A stretch of 64,000 nucleotides of DNA from Knoellia sp. S7-12 (GTDB taxonomy: Bacteria; Actinomycetota; Actinomycetes; Actinomycetales; Dermatophilaceae): contig NZ_CP155449.1 of the NCBI RefSeq assembly GCF_040518285.1, positions 3,162,001 through 3,226,000 of the forward strand. The letters run 5' to 3'. A program made the translations under genes and the position numbers. Under the pieces are notes generated by a model. It ran no database searches and was not told the DNA's origin. It worked only from the letters and a program-made list of their open reading frames with translations. This document shows positions 42,203 through 51,999 of the stretch, piece by piece. How positions within the stretch are numbered: position 1 is the first letter of the stretch; each line of letters begins with the position of its first letter.

Positions 42203-42793
42203 CTAGCGGCCCGGCAGACCCAACTCGCCCCGGCCCAGTGCGCCCACGAGCTCGACGAGCAGCTCGCGCTCTTGCACCTTGATGCGCTCGTGCAGCGTCT
42301 CCTCGGTGTCGTCGTCGCACACCTCGACCACTCGCTGGGCAAGGATCGGTCCGGTGTCGACGCCTGCGTCGACGAGGTGAGCCGTCGTGCCGGTCACCTT
42401 GACCCCGTAGGCCAACGCGTCCCGCACGGCGTGCGCCCCGGGGAAGCTCGGCAGCAGTGCCGGGTGGGTGTTGATGATGGTCCGGTCGGCCAGCGCGGCC
42501 GGGCCAAGGATCTTCATGAAGCCGGCCGTCACGACGAACTCAGGTGTCCGAGAAGCGATCTCGGCAGCCAACGCCACATCCCAGGCGCCCCGGTCTGGGA
42601 AGTCGCGCACGCGGCATACGAAGGTTTCGATGTCGGCCCGCTGCGCGCGCTGCAGGCCCTCGATGTCATCACGGTCCGCACCCACGGCCAGGATCCGGAC
42701 TCCGTATGCCGGGTCGAGACTTGCGTCGATGAGCGCCTGGAGGAGGGTCCCGGAGCCGGAGACAAGGACGACGATGCCGGCGGGTGAGTTCAC
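42203..42793 (-). CDS. purN: PurN: phosphoribosylglycinamide formyltransferase
   Basis: 196 residues. GIVVLVSGSGTLLQALIDA at the start (usually GxGSNxQA, here SGSGTLLQ), HPALLPSFPGAHAVRDALAYGVKVTGTTAHLVDAGVDTGPI with the catalytic His and Asp. Start chosen as GTG 42793 because TAGGGT (42806-42801) lies 7 nt upstream; the open frame extends to 42838. The -10 box contains the stop codon of the upstream aldo/keto reductase gene. Transfers formyl to GAR in purine synthesis. Confidence 0.95.
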   Translation of the reverse strand: MNSPAGIVVLVSGSGTLLQALIDASLDPAYGVRILAVGADRDDIEGLQRAQRADIETFVCRVRDFPDRGAWDVALAAEIASRTPEFVVTAGFMKILGPAALADRTIINTHPALLPSFPGAHAVRDALAYGVKVTGTTAHLVDAGVDTGPILAQRVVEVCDDDTEETLHERIKVQERELLVELVGALGRGELGLPGR

Positions 42794-42803
42794 GTCGAGC
42801 ACC

Positions 42804-43646
42804 CTATCCAGTGGCAGCGTCCAGGCGGTGCAGCTCATCGCTGCTCAGGCTCAGTTCGGCAGCCGCGAGATTGACGCGAAGGTGGCGGATGCTCGTCGTT
42901 CCCGGAATCGGGACGACGGTCACGCCATGCGCCTCCTGTCGATGGTGCACCCACGCGAGCGCCACTTGCCCGGGCGTGGCTTCGTGAGTGTCGGCAACCT
43001 GCGCCAAGACGCCCGACAGGCCTTGCGAGCGCCCGGCCGCGGCTCCTGAGGGCTGCGCGTGGAGGAGTCCGTGACCGTTCGGCGAGTGGGCCACAACAGT
43101 CGTCCCGAGCTCGACCGCTGTCGGCAGGAGGTCCTGCTCGACACCTCTCTCCACGAGGGACCACTGTTCCTGCAGGGCAGCTATGGGGTGGACTGCGTGG
43201 GCGCGGCGAAGGTCAGCAGCGGTCACGTTCGACAGGCCGATCGAGCGAACCTTCCCCTGCCTGACCAGACCTGCCATCGCGCCGACCGTCTCCTCGATGG
43301 GGACCCTCTCGCTCCGATGGTGGAGGTAGTAGAGGTCGATTGCCTCAACATCGAGCCGCCTCAGGCTTGCCTCACACGCGTGCTGCACGTAGTTGGCATC
43401 AGCCCGCACGTCAAAGCCTCCGGCGGCCTCGGCCTGCCAGACCAAACCGAACTTGCTGGCGAGCGTCACCTCCTCGCGACGTCCCTTGATGGCCCGCCCG
43501 ACCAGCGCCTCGTTCTGGTAGGCGTCGGCGGTGTCCACCATCATGACTCCGGCATCGAGGGCGGCCTGCACCACCGCCACCGGGTCGCGGTCAGGGTCAT
43601 CCGCAGAGTCATCTCGCAGCCTCATCGCGCCAAAACCTTGGTTCAT
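42804..43646 (-). CDS. Aldo/keto reductase
   Basis: 280 residues with the AKR tetrad: D and Y in MVDTADAYQNEALVG, K in LASKFG and H in YYLHHRSE. C-terminal IPGTTSIRHLRVNLAAAELSLSSDEL binds NADPH. Cytoplasmic reductase of carbonyl compounds; substrate unknown. Its TAG stop overlaps the purN promoter. Confidence 0.92.
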   Translation of the reverse strand: MNQGFGAMRLRDDSADDPDRDPVAVVQAALDAGVMMVDTADAYQNEALVGRAIKGRREEVTLASKFGLVWQAEAAGGFDVRADANYVQHACEASLRRLDVEAIDLYYLHHRSERVPIEETVGAMAGLVRQGKVRSIGLSNVTAADLRRAHAVHPIAALQEQWSLVERGVEQDLLPTAVELGTTVVAHSPNGHGLLHAQPSGAAAGRSQGLSGVLAQVADTHEATPGQVALAWVHHRQEAHGVTVVPIPGTTSIRHLRVNLAAAELSLSSDELHRLDAATG

Positions 43647-43694
43647 GCCGACGACGCTAGAACCTCATCCGCGCCAGAGGTCAAGTCCAGGCAC

Positions 43695-44939
43695 TCAGCG
43701 GCGCAGGCGCCAGGTGTCCCAGGCGACGACCGTGAGGGCGCCCACGACCAGCTCGGACCCCAGGATGAGCGTCAGCCACAGCGCCGGCGCGCCCATGTCG
43801 GAGAGACGGTAGGCGCCGAGTGAGCCGCCACCGAGCCAGTCGAGAATCCCCACGGTGAGGGCGACCATGGCGCACGCGACGATCGCCACCGACGCCTTGG
43901 TCCGCAGCGACGACAGTCGCGCCACGCCGGTGAGCGCGCGCCGCCCGACGTAGCCACCGATGAGCACCGGCACCAGAACGAGCAGCCGGGTCACCCAGGC
44001 GTGGGACCCCGGCTCCGGCATCGCCCCGAAGACCGGGACAAGTGGCATGAGCCCGCTCGTCGACCCCGTCACCGAGGTGTGGGCACCGTCGACGACCGAG
44101 AAGCCCGGTCCGGCGAGGAACGACACGACCCACAGGGCGAGGTTGGGCAGAGAGGCCAGCTGGACGCCGGCCAACAGCACCCCGCCGAGGAAGCCGGTTC
44201 CGGCTTCTGACTGCAGGCTGCTCACCGCACCCCAATTGAGGACGATGGCGCCGACGACCAGGAGCAGGGCGAGCCCCAGCAGCAGGACCAATCCGCGCAC
44301 GGCAGGACCCCAGGCGCGACGCGCGGTCTCCGGAACGACGACTGCCTCGAAGCGTGGCCCGAGGATGTCGGCGTCGCGGCCGAGACGGCGCCCGGCCACC
44401 GCGAGCGCCAGCACAGGCACACCGACGACGGGCAGGACGAGACTCAGCCACCGCAACGGCAAGGATCCGGCCAGGGTGAGGGCGGACGCGAGAGCGATGG
44501 CCACGGCATACCCGACCCACCAGCGTGCGGCGACGGAGACGACCGAGCGAGGAAGCAGGTCGGCGACGAACTCGTCCTCGACATCCGCCCTGTCGAGAGC
44601 GCGGCTCGCACCGCGTGACGCAGCCCAGACCGCGAGGGCACCGAGCACGAGCGGCACGAAGGCCACCACTGTCGCACCGGAGCCGAGACGGGCACCCTGC
44701 ACGAGCAGCCACAGCGATGAGGCCGCACCCAGGGGCTCAGCGAGCGACCCACCCGGGCGCGGGTCGAGCATCCACCCGAGCGTGGTCGGGACGAGCACGA
44801 CAAAGAGGGACAGCAGGCCGGTGAACAGCCCGATGAGGACGTCACGAGCAGAGTCGGGCAGCCACGGCGTGGCCGACGACACCTCGCCGTCCGCGTCGTC
44901 AGATGGGCGCCCGCCCCGCAGCATCTCCATGACAGTCAT
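43695..44939 (-). CDS. DUF6350 multi-span membrane protein
   Basis: 414 residues with about ten membrane helices (DVLIGLFTGLLSLFVVLVPTTLGWMLDP near the start; later LVLLLGLALLLVVGAIVLNWGAV). This family, in my recollection, sits between purN and sucD in many actinobacteria, as here. Function is unknown. ATG 44939 has GGGGGAG about 9 nt upstream; the longer frame to 45065 lacks such support. Confidence 0.8.
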   Translation of the reverse strand: MTVMEMLRGGRPSDDADGEVSSATPWLPDSARDVLIGLFTGLLSLFVVLVPTTLGWMLDPRPGGSLAEPLGAASSLWLLVQGARLGSGATVVAFVPLVLGALAVWAASRGASRALDRADVEDEFVADLLPRSVVSVAARWWVGYAVAIALASALTLAGSLPLRWLSLVLPVVGVPVLALAVAGRRLGRDADILGPRFEAVVVPETARRAWGPAVRGLVLLLGLALLLVVGAIVLNWGAVSSLQSEAGTGFLGGVLLAGVQLASLPNLALWVVSFLAGPGFSVVDGAHTSVTGSTSGLMPLVPVFGAMPEPGSHAWVTRLLVLVPVLIGGYVGRRALTGVARLSSLRTKASVAIVACAMVALTVGILDWLGGGSLGAYRLSDMGAPALWLTLILGSELVVGALTVVAWDTWRLRR

Positions 44940-45054
44940 TGCGTTCCAGTCTCCCCCGAGGTGGCGGCCCACCCCCGGCGCACACGCCGAGCGCTGACGA
45001 TCCGGATGCCACCTTTCGCGTCCCTCCTCGGCGAACGCACCACGCACGAGGCGA

Positions 45055-45093
45055 GCGGGCGGCATACCGAAGAATTCTCGGTATGCCGCCCGC
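45055..45093. terminator. Strong hairpin after sucD
   Basis: GCGGGCGGCATACCGA (45055-45070) pairs perfectly with 45078-45093 across AGAATTC. It stands 43 nt beyond the sucD stop and includes an inverted pair of the CGGCATAC motif. On the leftward transcript the sequence after it is not U-rich. Confidence 0.65.
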
Positions 45094-45135
45094 TATTGAA
45101 GACGCTGGTTGCGCGGTCCTTGATTTGCGCTGTGT

Positions 45136-46017
45136 TCAGAGGCTCCGCATGATCTCGCGCATGAGCTCGGCCGTCTCGGACGGCGTCTTGCCGACCTTGA
45201 CTCCGGCGGCCTCGAGGGCCTCCTTCTTGGCCTGGGCGGTGCCCGACGAGCCGGAGACGATGGCGCCGGCGTGGCCCATCGTCTTGCCCTCGGGAGCGGT
45301 GAAGCCCGCGACGTAGCCGACGACCGGCTTCGTGACGTGCTCCTGGATGTAGGCCGCTGCCCGCTCCTCGGCGTCGCCACCGATCTCGCCGATCATGACG
45401 ATCGCGTCGGTCTCGTCGTCGGCCTGAAACGCCTCGAGCGCGTCGATGTGCGTGGTGCCGATGATTGGGTCACCGCCGATGCCGATGGCGGTGGAGAAGC
45501 CGAACTCACGCAACTCGTACATCATCTGGTAGGTCAGGGTGCCCGACTTCGAGACGAGGCCAATGCGGCCGGCCCCGGCGATGTCGCCGGGGATGATGCC
45601 GGCGTTGGACTTGCCGGGGCTGATGAGGCCAGGGCAGTTCGGGCCGATGATCCGGGTGGTCTTGCCGAGCGAATAGTTGAAGAACTCGGCCGAGTCCTTG
45701 ACCGGCACGCCCTCGGTGATGACGACGACGAGCGGGATCTCGGCGTCGATCGCCTCGACCACGGCGGACTTGGTGAAGGCCGGCGGGACGAAGACGACGG
45801 AGACGTTGGCGCCAGTGGCCTCCATGGCCTCCTTGACCGAACCGAAGACCGGGATCTCCGTTCCGTCGACATCGACCGACGTGCCGGCCTTCTTGGGGTT
45901 GACGCCACCGACGACGGCGGTGCCGTCAGCGAGCATCAGCGTCGTGTGCTTCATGCCGACAGCACCGGTCATGCCCTGGACGATGACCTTGCTGTCTGCG
46001 TTCAAAAAGATTGCCAT
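45136..46017 (-). CDS. sucD: Succinyl-CoA synthetase alpha subunit
   Basis: 293 residues. CoA-binding Rossmann start [34 protein letters not shown], central [24 protein letters not shown] and phospho-histidine motif GHAGAIVSG near residue 248. Makes succinate and ATP/GTP from succinyl-CoA in the TCA cycle with SucC, 21 nt upstream. Normal length. Confidence 0.97.
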   Translation of the reverse strand: MAIFLNADSKVIVQGMTGAVGMKHTTLMLADGTAVVGGVNPKKAGTSVDVDGTEIPVFGSVKEAMEATGANVSVVFVPPAFTKSAVVEAIDAEIPLVVVITEGVPVKDSAEFFNYSLGKTTRIIGPNCPGLISPGKSNAGIIPGDIAGAGRIGLVSKSGTLTYQMMYELREFGFSTAIGIGGDPIIGTTHIDALEAFQADDETDAIVMIGEIGGDAEERAAAYIQEHVTKPVVGYVAGFTAPEGKTMGHAGAIVSGSSGTAQAKKEALEAAGVKVGKTPSETAELMREIMRSL

Positions 46018-46038
46018 GTGCGGTGTCCTCGTCCTTGG

Positions 46039-47223
46039 TCAGTTCGCAGAAGCCTGGGCAGCGAGCTCGGCGGCCTTGGCCGCGGCGCCGTCCATGGTCG
46101 CTTCGATGGTCACGAGCGGGTGGTTGCGCTCCGCGAGGATGCGGCGGCCCTCGTCCACGTTGTTGCCGTCGAGGCGCACGACGAGCGGCTTGGTCGCTGC
46201 GTCGCCGAGCGTGTCAAGGGCACCGACGATGCCGCGGGCGACCTCGTCACAGGCGGTGATGCCACCGAAAACGTTGACGAAGACCGACTTGACCTGCTCG
46301 TCGCCGAGGATGATGCCGAGCCCGTTGGCCATGACCTCGGCGCTCGCACCGCCACCGATGTCGAGGAAGTTGGCCGGCTTGGAGCCGACCGACTCGCCGG
46401 CGTAGGCGACGACGTCGAGCGTGCTCATGACGAGGCCCGCGCCGTTGCCGATGATGCCGACGTTGCCGTCGAGCTTCACGTAGTTGAGGTTCTTCTCCTT
46501 GGCGGCCGCCTCGAGCGGGTCAGCAGCGGCCTTGTCCTCGAGCGCGAGGTGGTCGGGCTGACGGAAGTCGGCGTTCTCGTCGAGGGTGACCTTGCCGTCC
46601 AGCGCCACGATGTCGCCGTCGTTGGTCTTGACGAGCGGGTTGACCTCGACCAGCGTCGCGTCCTCGTCGCGGTAGACGAGCCACAGCTTCTCGAGGACGG
46701 GCACGATCTTGGCGCCGGTCTCGGCGTCGAAGCCGGCCGCGTCGACGATCTCCTGGCCCTTGGCCGTGTCAATGCCCACATTGGGGTCGACGGCGATCTT
46801 GGCGAGGGCCTCGGGGCGCTCGACGGCCAGCTGCTCGATGTCCATGCCGCCCTCGACGCTGCACATCGCGAGGTAGGTGCGGTTGGTGCGGTCGAGCAGC
46901 ACGGAGAAGTAGTACTCCTCGGCGATCTGCGCGCCCTGGGCGATCATCACTTGGTGGACCGTGTGGCCCTTGATGTCCATGCCGAGGATCTCACTGGCGA
47001 ACTGCTCGGCCTGGTCGGCAGTCTTCGCGACCTTGACGCCGCCGGCCTTGCCTCGTCCGCCGGTCTTGACCTGCGCCTTGACGACGGTGACGCCGCCGCT
47101 CTTGGCCCCGATGGTCTCGGCGGCCGCGCGGGCTTCCTCAGGGGTGGTGGCAACTGCTCCAGCCAGCACGGGTACACCGTGCTTCTCGAACACATCGCGT
47201 GCCTGGTACTCGAAAAGGTCCAC
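46039..47223 (-). CDS. sucC: Succinyl-CoA synthetase beta subunit
   Basis: 394 residues, GTG start. ATP-grasp domain with [35 protein letters not shown] and LEVNPL-like [22 protein letters not shown]-terminal ligase domain with [21 protein letters not shown]. First gene of the sucCD operon. In 47224-47380 I see no other feature apart from the start of the divergent transcript. Confidence 0.97.
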   Translation of the reverse strand: MDLFEYQARDVFEKHGVPVLAGAVATTPEEARAAAETIGAKSGGVTVVKAQVKTGGRGKAGGVKVAKTADQAEQFASEILGMDIKGHTVHQVMIAQGAQIAEEYYFSVLLDRTNRTYLAMCSVEGGMDIEQLAVERPEALAKIAVDPNVGIDTAKGQEIVDAAGFDAETGAKIVPVLEKLWLVYRDEDATLVEVNPLVKTNDGDIVALDGKVTLDENADFRQPDHLALEDKAAADPLEAAAKEKNLNYVKLDGNVGIIGNGAGLVMSTLDVVAYAGESVGSKPANFLDIGGGASAEVMANGLGIILGDEQVKSVFVNVFGGITACDEVARGIVGALDTLGDAATKPLVVRLDGNNVDEGRRILAERNHPLVTIEATMDGAAAKAAELAAQASAN

Positions 47224-47395
47224 GGATTCGTTCCGTCCTCACGTCGTCGTCCAATGACCACTGGTCCGTTCGGGGGCGAGCCTAGCGCCGCTGCGCAGAG
47301 CCCACGGGCCACGGGTATCGATCTGGTGACACCGCAGGCGTGATCCTCACTACATACACAGCCCCTCGCAGGCCGCGTACTACGGTGAAACCACC

Positions 47396-47428
47396 ATGGA
47401 CGCATCAACCGAGCAGGCACCCCGATGA
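47396..47428 (+). CDS. Ten-codon leader ORF coupled to the lipase
   Basis: ATG 47396 to TGA 47428 encodes MDASTEQAPR. The stop overlaps the lipase ATG (ATGA). TACGGT (47381-47386) is 9 nt before the ATG, so the transcript begins almost at the leader. It probably serves to load ribosomes for the next gene, which lacks a clear Shine-Dalgarno. Confidence 0.4.
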   Translation: MDASTEQAPR

Positions 47429-48381
47429 TCGACCGTGCCCGCCATGCCGTCATGGCCGGCGCCGCACTCGCCCGCGGCGTGGGGACGCTCCTCACTCCGC
47501 GAGCCATTGTCGGGATGGCGATCGAGGGTGCCTGGATCTCGACCCACCTGGCGACCTACCCGCTCGGGATCTTCCAGGAACGCACCGAGGGTTTGCGCGG
47601 CTACCGCATCGAGCACCTGGCCCCGGTCCAGCGCGGACTGATCATCTCCCACCTCGAGGCCGCCGGAACCCCGATCCTGCTCGTCCACGGGTTCGTCGAC
47701 AACCGCTCCATCTTCACCCTGCTCCGCCGCGGCCTGACCCGGCGCGGGTTCGGCTCGGTCTACGCCATGAATTACTCATCGCTCACGGCCGACATCCGCA
47801 CCGCCGCCGCCCAACTCGGCGAGGAGATCGAGGCAATCGTTGCCGACACCGGCTACGAGAAGATCCACATCGTCGGCCACAGCCTCGGCGGCCTCATCGC
47901 CCGCTACTACGTCACCCGCCTCGCAGGTGACCAGCACGTCCACACGCTCGTCACGTTGGGAACTCCCCACCAGGGCACCTACAGCGCCTACGCCCTTCCG
48001 AGTCGCCTCGGCGCCCAGATGCGCCCCGGAAGCGGCCTCATCAACGAGCTCGACGAACCCGCGCCCGGCTGCACCACGCGGTTCATCAGCTACTGGTCGG
48101 ACACCGACGTCGTGATCGTGCCGCAGGGCAACGGCAGGCTGCGCCACCCTGACCTCTCGGTCCGCAACATCCGCCTCCACGGGGTCGGGCACATCTCCCT
48201 TCCGATCGTGGGCGACGTCGTCCACGGCATCTCCACGGCGCTCGCCGAGCTGGACCAGGACGGGGGGACGCTCACCGCAGGCGTCACCCCCATCGCCCTT
48301 CGCGCCCGCCCGGAGGACAGTGCGGCCCTGCACGGACGACGCTTCGAGGGCGGACGGCATACGGCGCAGGCCCGAACCTGA
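47425..48381 (+). CDS. Alpha/beta-hydrolase, triacylglycerol lipase-like
   Basis: 318 residues. Lipase features: PILLVHGFVDNRSIFTLLRRGL oxyanion region, nucleophile elbow IHIVGHSLGGLIARYY, LGTPHQGT after it, acidic YWSDTDVVIVP and the His in LHGVGHISLP. An N-terminal hydrophobic stretch is weak, so location is uncertain. Coupled to a ten-codon leader ORF. A tail of about 40 residues after the core is of low complexity. Confidence 0.88.
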   Translation: MIDRARHAVMAGAALARGVGTLLTPRAIVGMAIEGAWISTHLATYPLGIFQERTEGLRGYRIEHLAPVQRGLIISHLEAAGTPILLVHGFVDNRSIFTLLRRGLTRRGFGSVYAMNYSSLTADIRTAAAQLGEEIEAIVADTGYEKIHIVGHSLGGLIARYYVTRLAGDQHVHTLVTLGTPHQGTYSAYALPSRLGAQMRPGSGLINELDEPAPGCTTRFISYWSDTDVVIVPQGNGRLRHPDLSVRNIRLHGVGHISLPIVGDVVHGISTALAELDQDGGTLTAGVTPIALRARPEDSAALHGRRFEGGRHTAQART

Positions 48382-48556
48382 TCCACCCGACGGGTGGCCT
48401 CAGAGCCACTCGCAGGTGAACCGCAGCGCGACTCGTCGACTCCCTATACGGCATCGCCGCAGGTCAGAGCGCTTCTGTGGACAACGAGTTTGTATAACGG
48501 TCAGGTCACGGTACGGTGGTGCCTCCCGTGTCCCCTGCACGTGAGGTATCCCTGTT

Positions 48557-49345
48557 TTGACTTCCCCTTATCAGGGGCGCCACCGAGGCCGGCATCGCAG
48601 ACCTGCGACCAACCGCCTCCCCCGCGCCCTTCACCCTGGTTTCGTTCTGCCCACGGCCGCTGCGGCTGCCCTGGTCGTGACAGCCACCGGTGCCACCGTT
48701 GCCGAGTCCGCTCCACTGACCCTTGACCTGACGGCTGCCCAGGCGCAGACCGCTCGGGACCAGGCCGCCACCGAGGTCGCCCAGCAGGCTGATCTGTCCA
48801 CGCGCCGGCAGCAGGTCGCCATCCAGACGGCGGCACTGCAGGGCCGCGTCACCGAGCAGAAGCGCGTCGCCCGCGACAAGATCCGCGTCGCTGCCGTTGC
48901 CAAGGCCAAGGCCGATGCCAAGCTCGCCGCCGAGGCCAAGTTGGAGCGCGAAGGCAAGCGTTGGGTTCAGGCCATCGAGGGTGCCAGGTTCACGTCCGGC
49001 TATGGCATGCGCTGGGGACGCATGCACTGGGGCAACGACTTCGGCACTCCCGTCGGCACACCTCTTCGCGCAATGTCGCGCGGCACGGTCACCTTCACCG
49101 GCAGCAACGGCGCCCGGGGCAACCTTGTGCGGATCACCTACTGGGACGGCACCGAGTCCTACTACGCCCACATGAGCAGCTTCACGTCCGGTCCGGGCGA
49201 CGAGGTCATGCCGGGCGACATCGTCGGCTACTCCGGCAACACGGGTCGCTCCACCGGCCCGCACCTCCACCTCGAGATCCACCCGAACGGGCAGGCGCAG
49301 GGCATCGACCCCGCTCCGTGGCTCGCGGCCAAGGGTCTTCAGTGA
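48557..49345 (+). CDS. Secreted M23 (LytM-type) metallopeptidase
   Basis: 262 residues; TTG 48557 with GTGAGG 10 nt before. A positively charged start and a hydrophobic segment (residues about 28-50) form a signal or anchor; a coiled coil rich in Ala, Gln, Arg and Lys follows (about 58-130). The LytM domain has zinc ligands in MHWGNDFGTPVGTPL and HLHLEIHPNG. Cuts or regulates peptidoglycan peptides; coiled-coil LytM proteins often activate division amidases. Promoter: TTTGTA (48489), 17-bp spacer, TACGGT (48512). Confidence 0.92.
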   Translation: MTSPYQGRHRGRHRRPATNRLPRALHPGFVLPTAAAAALVVTATGATVAESAPLTLDLTAAQAQTARDQAATEVAQQADLSTRRQQVAIQTAALQGRVTEQKRVARDKIRVAAVAKAKADAKLAAEAKLEREGKRWVQAIEGARFTSGYGMRWGRMHWGNDFGTPVGTPLRAMSRGTVTFTGSNGARGNLVRITYWDGTESYYAHMSSFTSGPGDEVMPGDIVGYSGNTGRSTGPHLHLEIHPNGQAQGIDPAPWLAAKGLQ

Positions 49346-49371
49346 GTTGAGGTTTCAGCACCACACGTCGC

Positions 49372-49402
49372 AAGGGCGGCACCCGTTGAGGGTGCCGCCC
49401 TT
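49372..49402. terminator. Bidirectional terminator hairpin
   Basis: AAGGGCGGCACCC (49372-49384), loop GTTGA, perfect complement 49390-49402, followed by CGTCGTTC. It lies between the convergent peptidase and pcrA genes. Confidence 0.8.
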
Positions 49403-49451
49403 CGTCGTTCAATGCGACGTGTCGTTCAACTCGGGGTATGCCGCGTGGCTG

Positions 49452-51938
49452 TCAGAGCTTTTCGAGTGGGGCGAAGCGCAAGAGGAAGCGCTTGACGCCG
49501 GTCTCGCCACCGAAGTCGACCTCGGCCTGCGTCTTGTCGCCTTCACCCATGGTGCGGACGACACTGCCCATACCGAACGAGTCGTGGGTGACCTTGTCAC
49601 CAGCTGACAACGCGATGATCGGGCGGTTGCCGGGCGAACGCACCCCGGGCCGGGCCGCGAGCGACGCGACGGCCGGGCGCTGGCCGCGGTGTCCGATGGC
49701 GGCGGCACCGCTCAGCTCGCGCTCCCACGAGAGGAGCTCGGCGGGGATCTCGTCGAGGAACCGGCTCGGTGGGTTGTATTGCGGCGCACCCCACGCCGAC
49801 CGGACCGCGGCCCGCGACAGATGAAGCCGCTCGCGCGCCCGGGTGATGCCGACGTAGGCGAGACGCCGCTCCTCTTCGAGCTCCTTGGGGTCAGCGAGCG
49901 AACGCAGGTGCGGGAACGTGCCATCCTCCATGCCGGTGAGGAACACGACAGGGAACTCGAGCCCCTTGGCCGTGTGCAGAGTCATGAGGGTGACGACGCC
50001 CTGCTCCTCAGCCTCAGCCGAGTCGGGGATCTCATCCGCGTCGGCGACGAGCGAGACACGCTCGAGGAAGTCCTCAAGGCTGTTGACCTCACCGGTCTGG
50101 GCGCGGGCCTCATCGAACTCGCGGGCCACGGCGACGAGCTCGGCGAGGTTCTCGATGCGGGTCTCGTCCTGCGGGTCATGGCTGGCACGCAGCTCAGCCA
50201 GGTAGCCGGACTTCTCGACGATAGCCTCGAGCAGGTCAGAGACCCCGGCGTCATCGTCATCGCGGACCCTGCCCAGGTCCTCAAGCAGCGCGGTGAACCC
50301 CTTGATGCACGCGATCGAGCGGGTGGCGATGCCGGGGGCGTCCTCGGGACGCCCCAGGGCCTCGACGAAGGAGATGCGCTCGCGCTCCGCCAGTGCGGCA
50401 ACGACGGCTTCGGCCCGATCGCCGATGCCGCGCTTGGGCACGTTGAGGATGCGGCGCAGGTTGACCGTGTCGGCCGGGTTGGACAGCACGCGCAGGTAGG
50501 CGAGCGCGTCCTTGACCTCGCGGCGCTCATAGAACCGGGTGCCGCCGACGACTTTGTACGGCAGGCCGACGCGGACGAAGACCTCTTCGAGGGCACGTGA
50601 CTGCGCGTTGGTGCGATAGAAAACCGCGACGTCGCCGGGCTTCACCCCGTGCTCGTCACCCAGTTTGTCGATGGAGCGCGCCACGAACGAGGCCTCGTCG
50701 TGCTCGTTGTCACCGACGTAGCCGACAATCGGAGCACCTGCGCCGGAGTCGGTCCACAGGTTCTTCTTGCGTCGCGACTCGTTGCGCGAGATGACCGCGT
50801 TGGCCGCGGTGAGGATCGTCTGGGTCGAGCGGTAGTTGCGCTCGAGCAGGATCGTCCGGGCGTCCGGGTAGTCCTCCTCGAACTCGACGATGTTGCGGAT
50901 CGTTGCCCCTCGAAACGCATAGATCGACTGGTCCGCGTCACCGACGACCACAAGTTCACTGGGCTCGACGGCGTGTTCTCCCCGTGCTCCACCGTGACCC
51001 ACGAGCTCACGAATCAGTTGGTACTGCGCGTGGTTGGTGTCCTGGTACTCGTCGACCATGACGTGCCGGAATCGGCGGCGGTAGTGCTCTGCCACGTCCG
51101 GGAACGCCTGCAGCATGTGGACCGTGAGCATGATGATGTCGTCGAAGTCGAGCGCGTTGGCCTGACGCAGACGACGTTGGTATGCCGTGTAGGCGTCGGC
51201 GAGCAGCCGTTCGGTATGGGTGCCACCCGGGTTCTCGGCGCTGGGCTCGGAGCCCACGCGGGCGGCATACGTCTCTTCGTCGATCAGCTCGTTCTTGAGG
51301 TTGCTCACCTGGTGGGTGAACGTGCGCGGGTTGTAGCGCTTGGGGTCGAGGTCCATGTCGCGGATGACCATCGACATGAGGCGCTGGGAGTCAGCCGCGT
51401 CGTAGATCGAGAACGTCGACTTCATCCCGACCTTGTCGGCCTCGCGGCGCAGGATCCGCACGCAGGCACTGTGGAAGGTCAGGACCCACATCGCCCTGGC
51501 CCGGGGGCCCACGAGGTCTGCGACCCGCTCACGCATCTCTGCGGCGGCCTTGTTGGTGAAGGTGATCGCGAGGATCTGGCCGGGCTGCACGCCCCGGGCG
51601 GCGAGGAGATAGCCGATCCGGTGCGCGAGGACGCGGGTCTTGCCCGAGCCTGCTCCGGCGATGATGAGGAGCGGACCGCCAGCATGGAGGACGGCTTCGC
51701 GCTGCTCCTGGTTGAGGCCCTCGAGCAGGGTTTCGGGGTCCTGGGCGGGCGTCCCGCCCCAAGCGGGCTCTGGCGGCGTCTCACGGTCAGACATCGCCCA
51801 CGAGGGGACGCCTGCGGCGTTGACCAGCGCGGCGTCGGCGCTCTCGTGGGTCGTGGCCGGGGGCGTGCGGTGGGTCGTCTGGGGGTCCTTGGCGGGCTGG
51901 GGTTCGCCAAAGTTCAGGCCATCAAAAAGGGTGCTCAT
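49452..51938 (-). CDS. pcrA: UvrD/PcrA DNA helicase
   Basis: 828 residues from ATG 51938. Superfamily 1 motifs: Q-motif and Walker A LNQEQREAVLHAGGPLLIIAGAGSGKT, Ia ITFTNKAAAEM, II VDEYQDTN, III GDADQSIYAFRGA, V/VI TLHTAKGLEFPVVFLTG and AYVGITRARERL. Unwinds DNA in repair and replication. TAGGGT 10 nt before the ATG gives a leader of about 3 nt. The first about 75 residues are a low-complexity extension. Confidence 0.96.
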   Translation of the reverse strand: MSTLFDGLNFGEPQPAKDPQTTHRTPPATTHESADAALVNAAGVPSWAMSDRETPPEPAWGGTPAQDPETLLEGLNQEQREAVLHAGGPLLIIAGAGSGKTRVLAHRIGYLLAARGVQPGQILAITFTNKAAAEMRERVADLVGPRARAMWVLTFHSACVRILRREADKVGMKSTFSIYDAADSQRLMSMVIRDMDLDPKRYNPRTFTHQVSNLKNELIDEETYAARVGSEPSAENPGGTHTERLLADAYTAYQRRLRQANALDFDDIIMLTVHMLQAFPDVAEHYRRRFRHVMVDEYQDTNHAQYQLIRELVGHGGARGEHAVEPSELVVVGDADQSIYAFRGATIRNIVEFEEDYPDARTILLERNYRSTQTILTAANAVISRNESRRKKNLWTDSGAGAPIVGYVGDNEHDEASFVARSIDKLGDEHGVKPGDVAVFYRTNAQSRALEEVFVRVGLPYKVVGGTRFYERREVKDALAYLRVLSNPADTVNLRRILNVPKRGIGDRAEAVVAALAERERISFVEALGRPEDAPGIATRSIACIKGFTALLEDLGRVRDDDDAGVSDLLEAIVEKSGYLAELRASHDPQDETRIENLAELVAVAREFDEARAQTGEVNSLEDFLERVSLVADADEIPDSAEAEEQGVVTLMTLHTAKGLEFPVVFLTGMEDGTFPHLRSLADPKELEEERRLAYVGITRARERLHLSRAAVRSAWGAPQYNPPSRFLDEIPAELLSWERELSGAAAIGHRGQRPAVASLAARPGVRSPGNRPIIALSAGDKVTHDSFGMGSVVRTMGEGDKTQAEVDFGGETGVKRFLLRFAPLEKL

Positions 51939-51999
51939 CTCAGCGCCAACCCTACGTCGTGGCACCCACAGACCTTGCTTCGTCCACAGTCGGCAGCTG

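Noticed and set aside
45271..47343. 690-residue rightward ORF over sucD and sucC
   Set aside because: sucCD are unmistakable on the minus strand; the long ORF is an antisense artefact of GC-rich codons.
48382..48556. c-di-AMP (ydaO) riboswitch before the M23 peptidase
   Set aside because: Such switches are common there, but the leader is only about 32 nt after the likely -10 box and lacks the conserved blocks.
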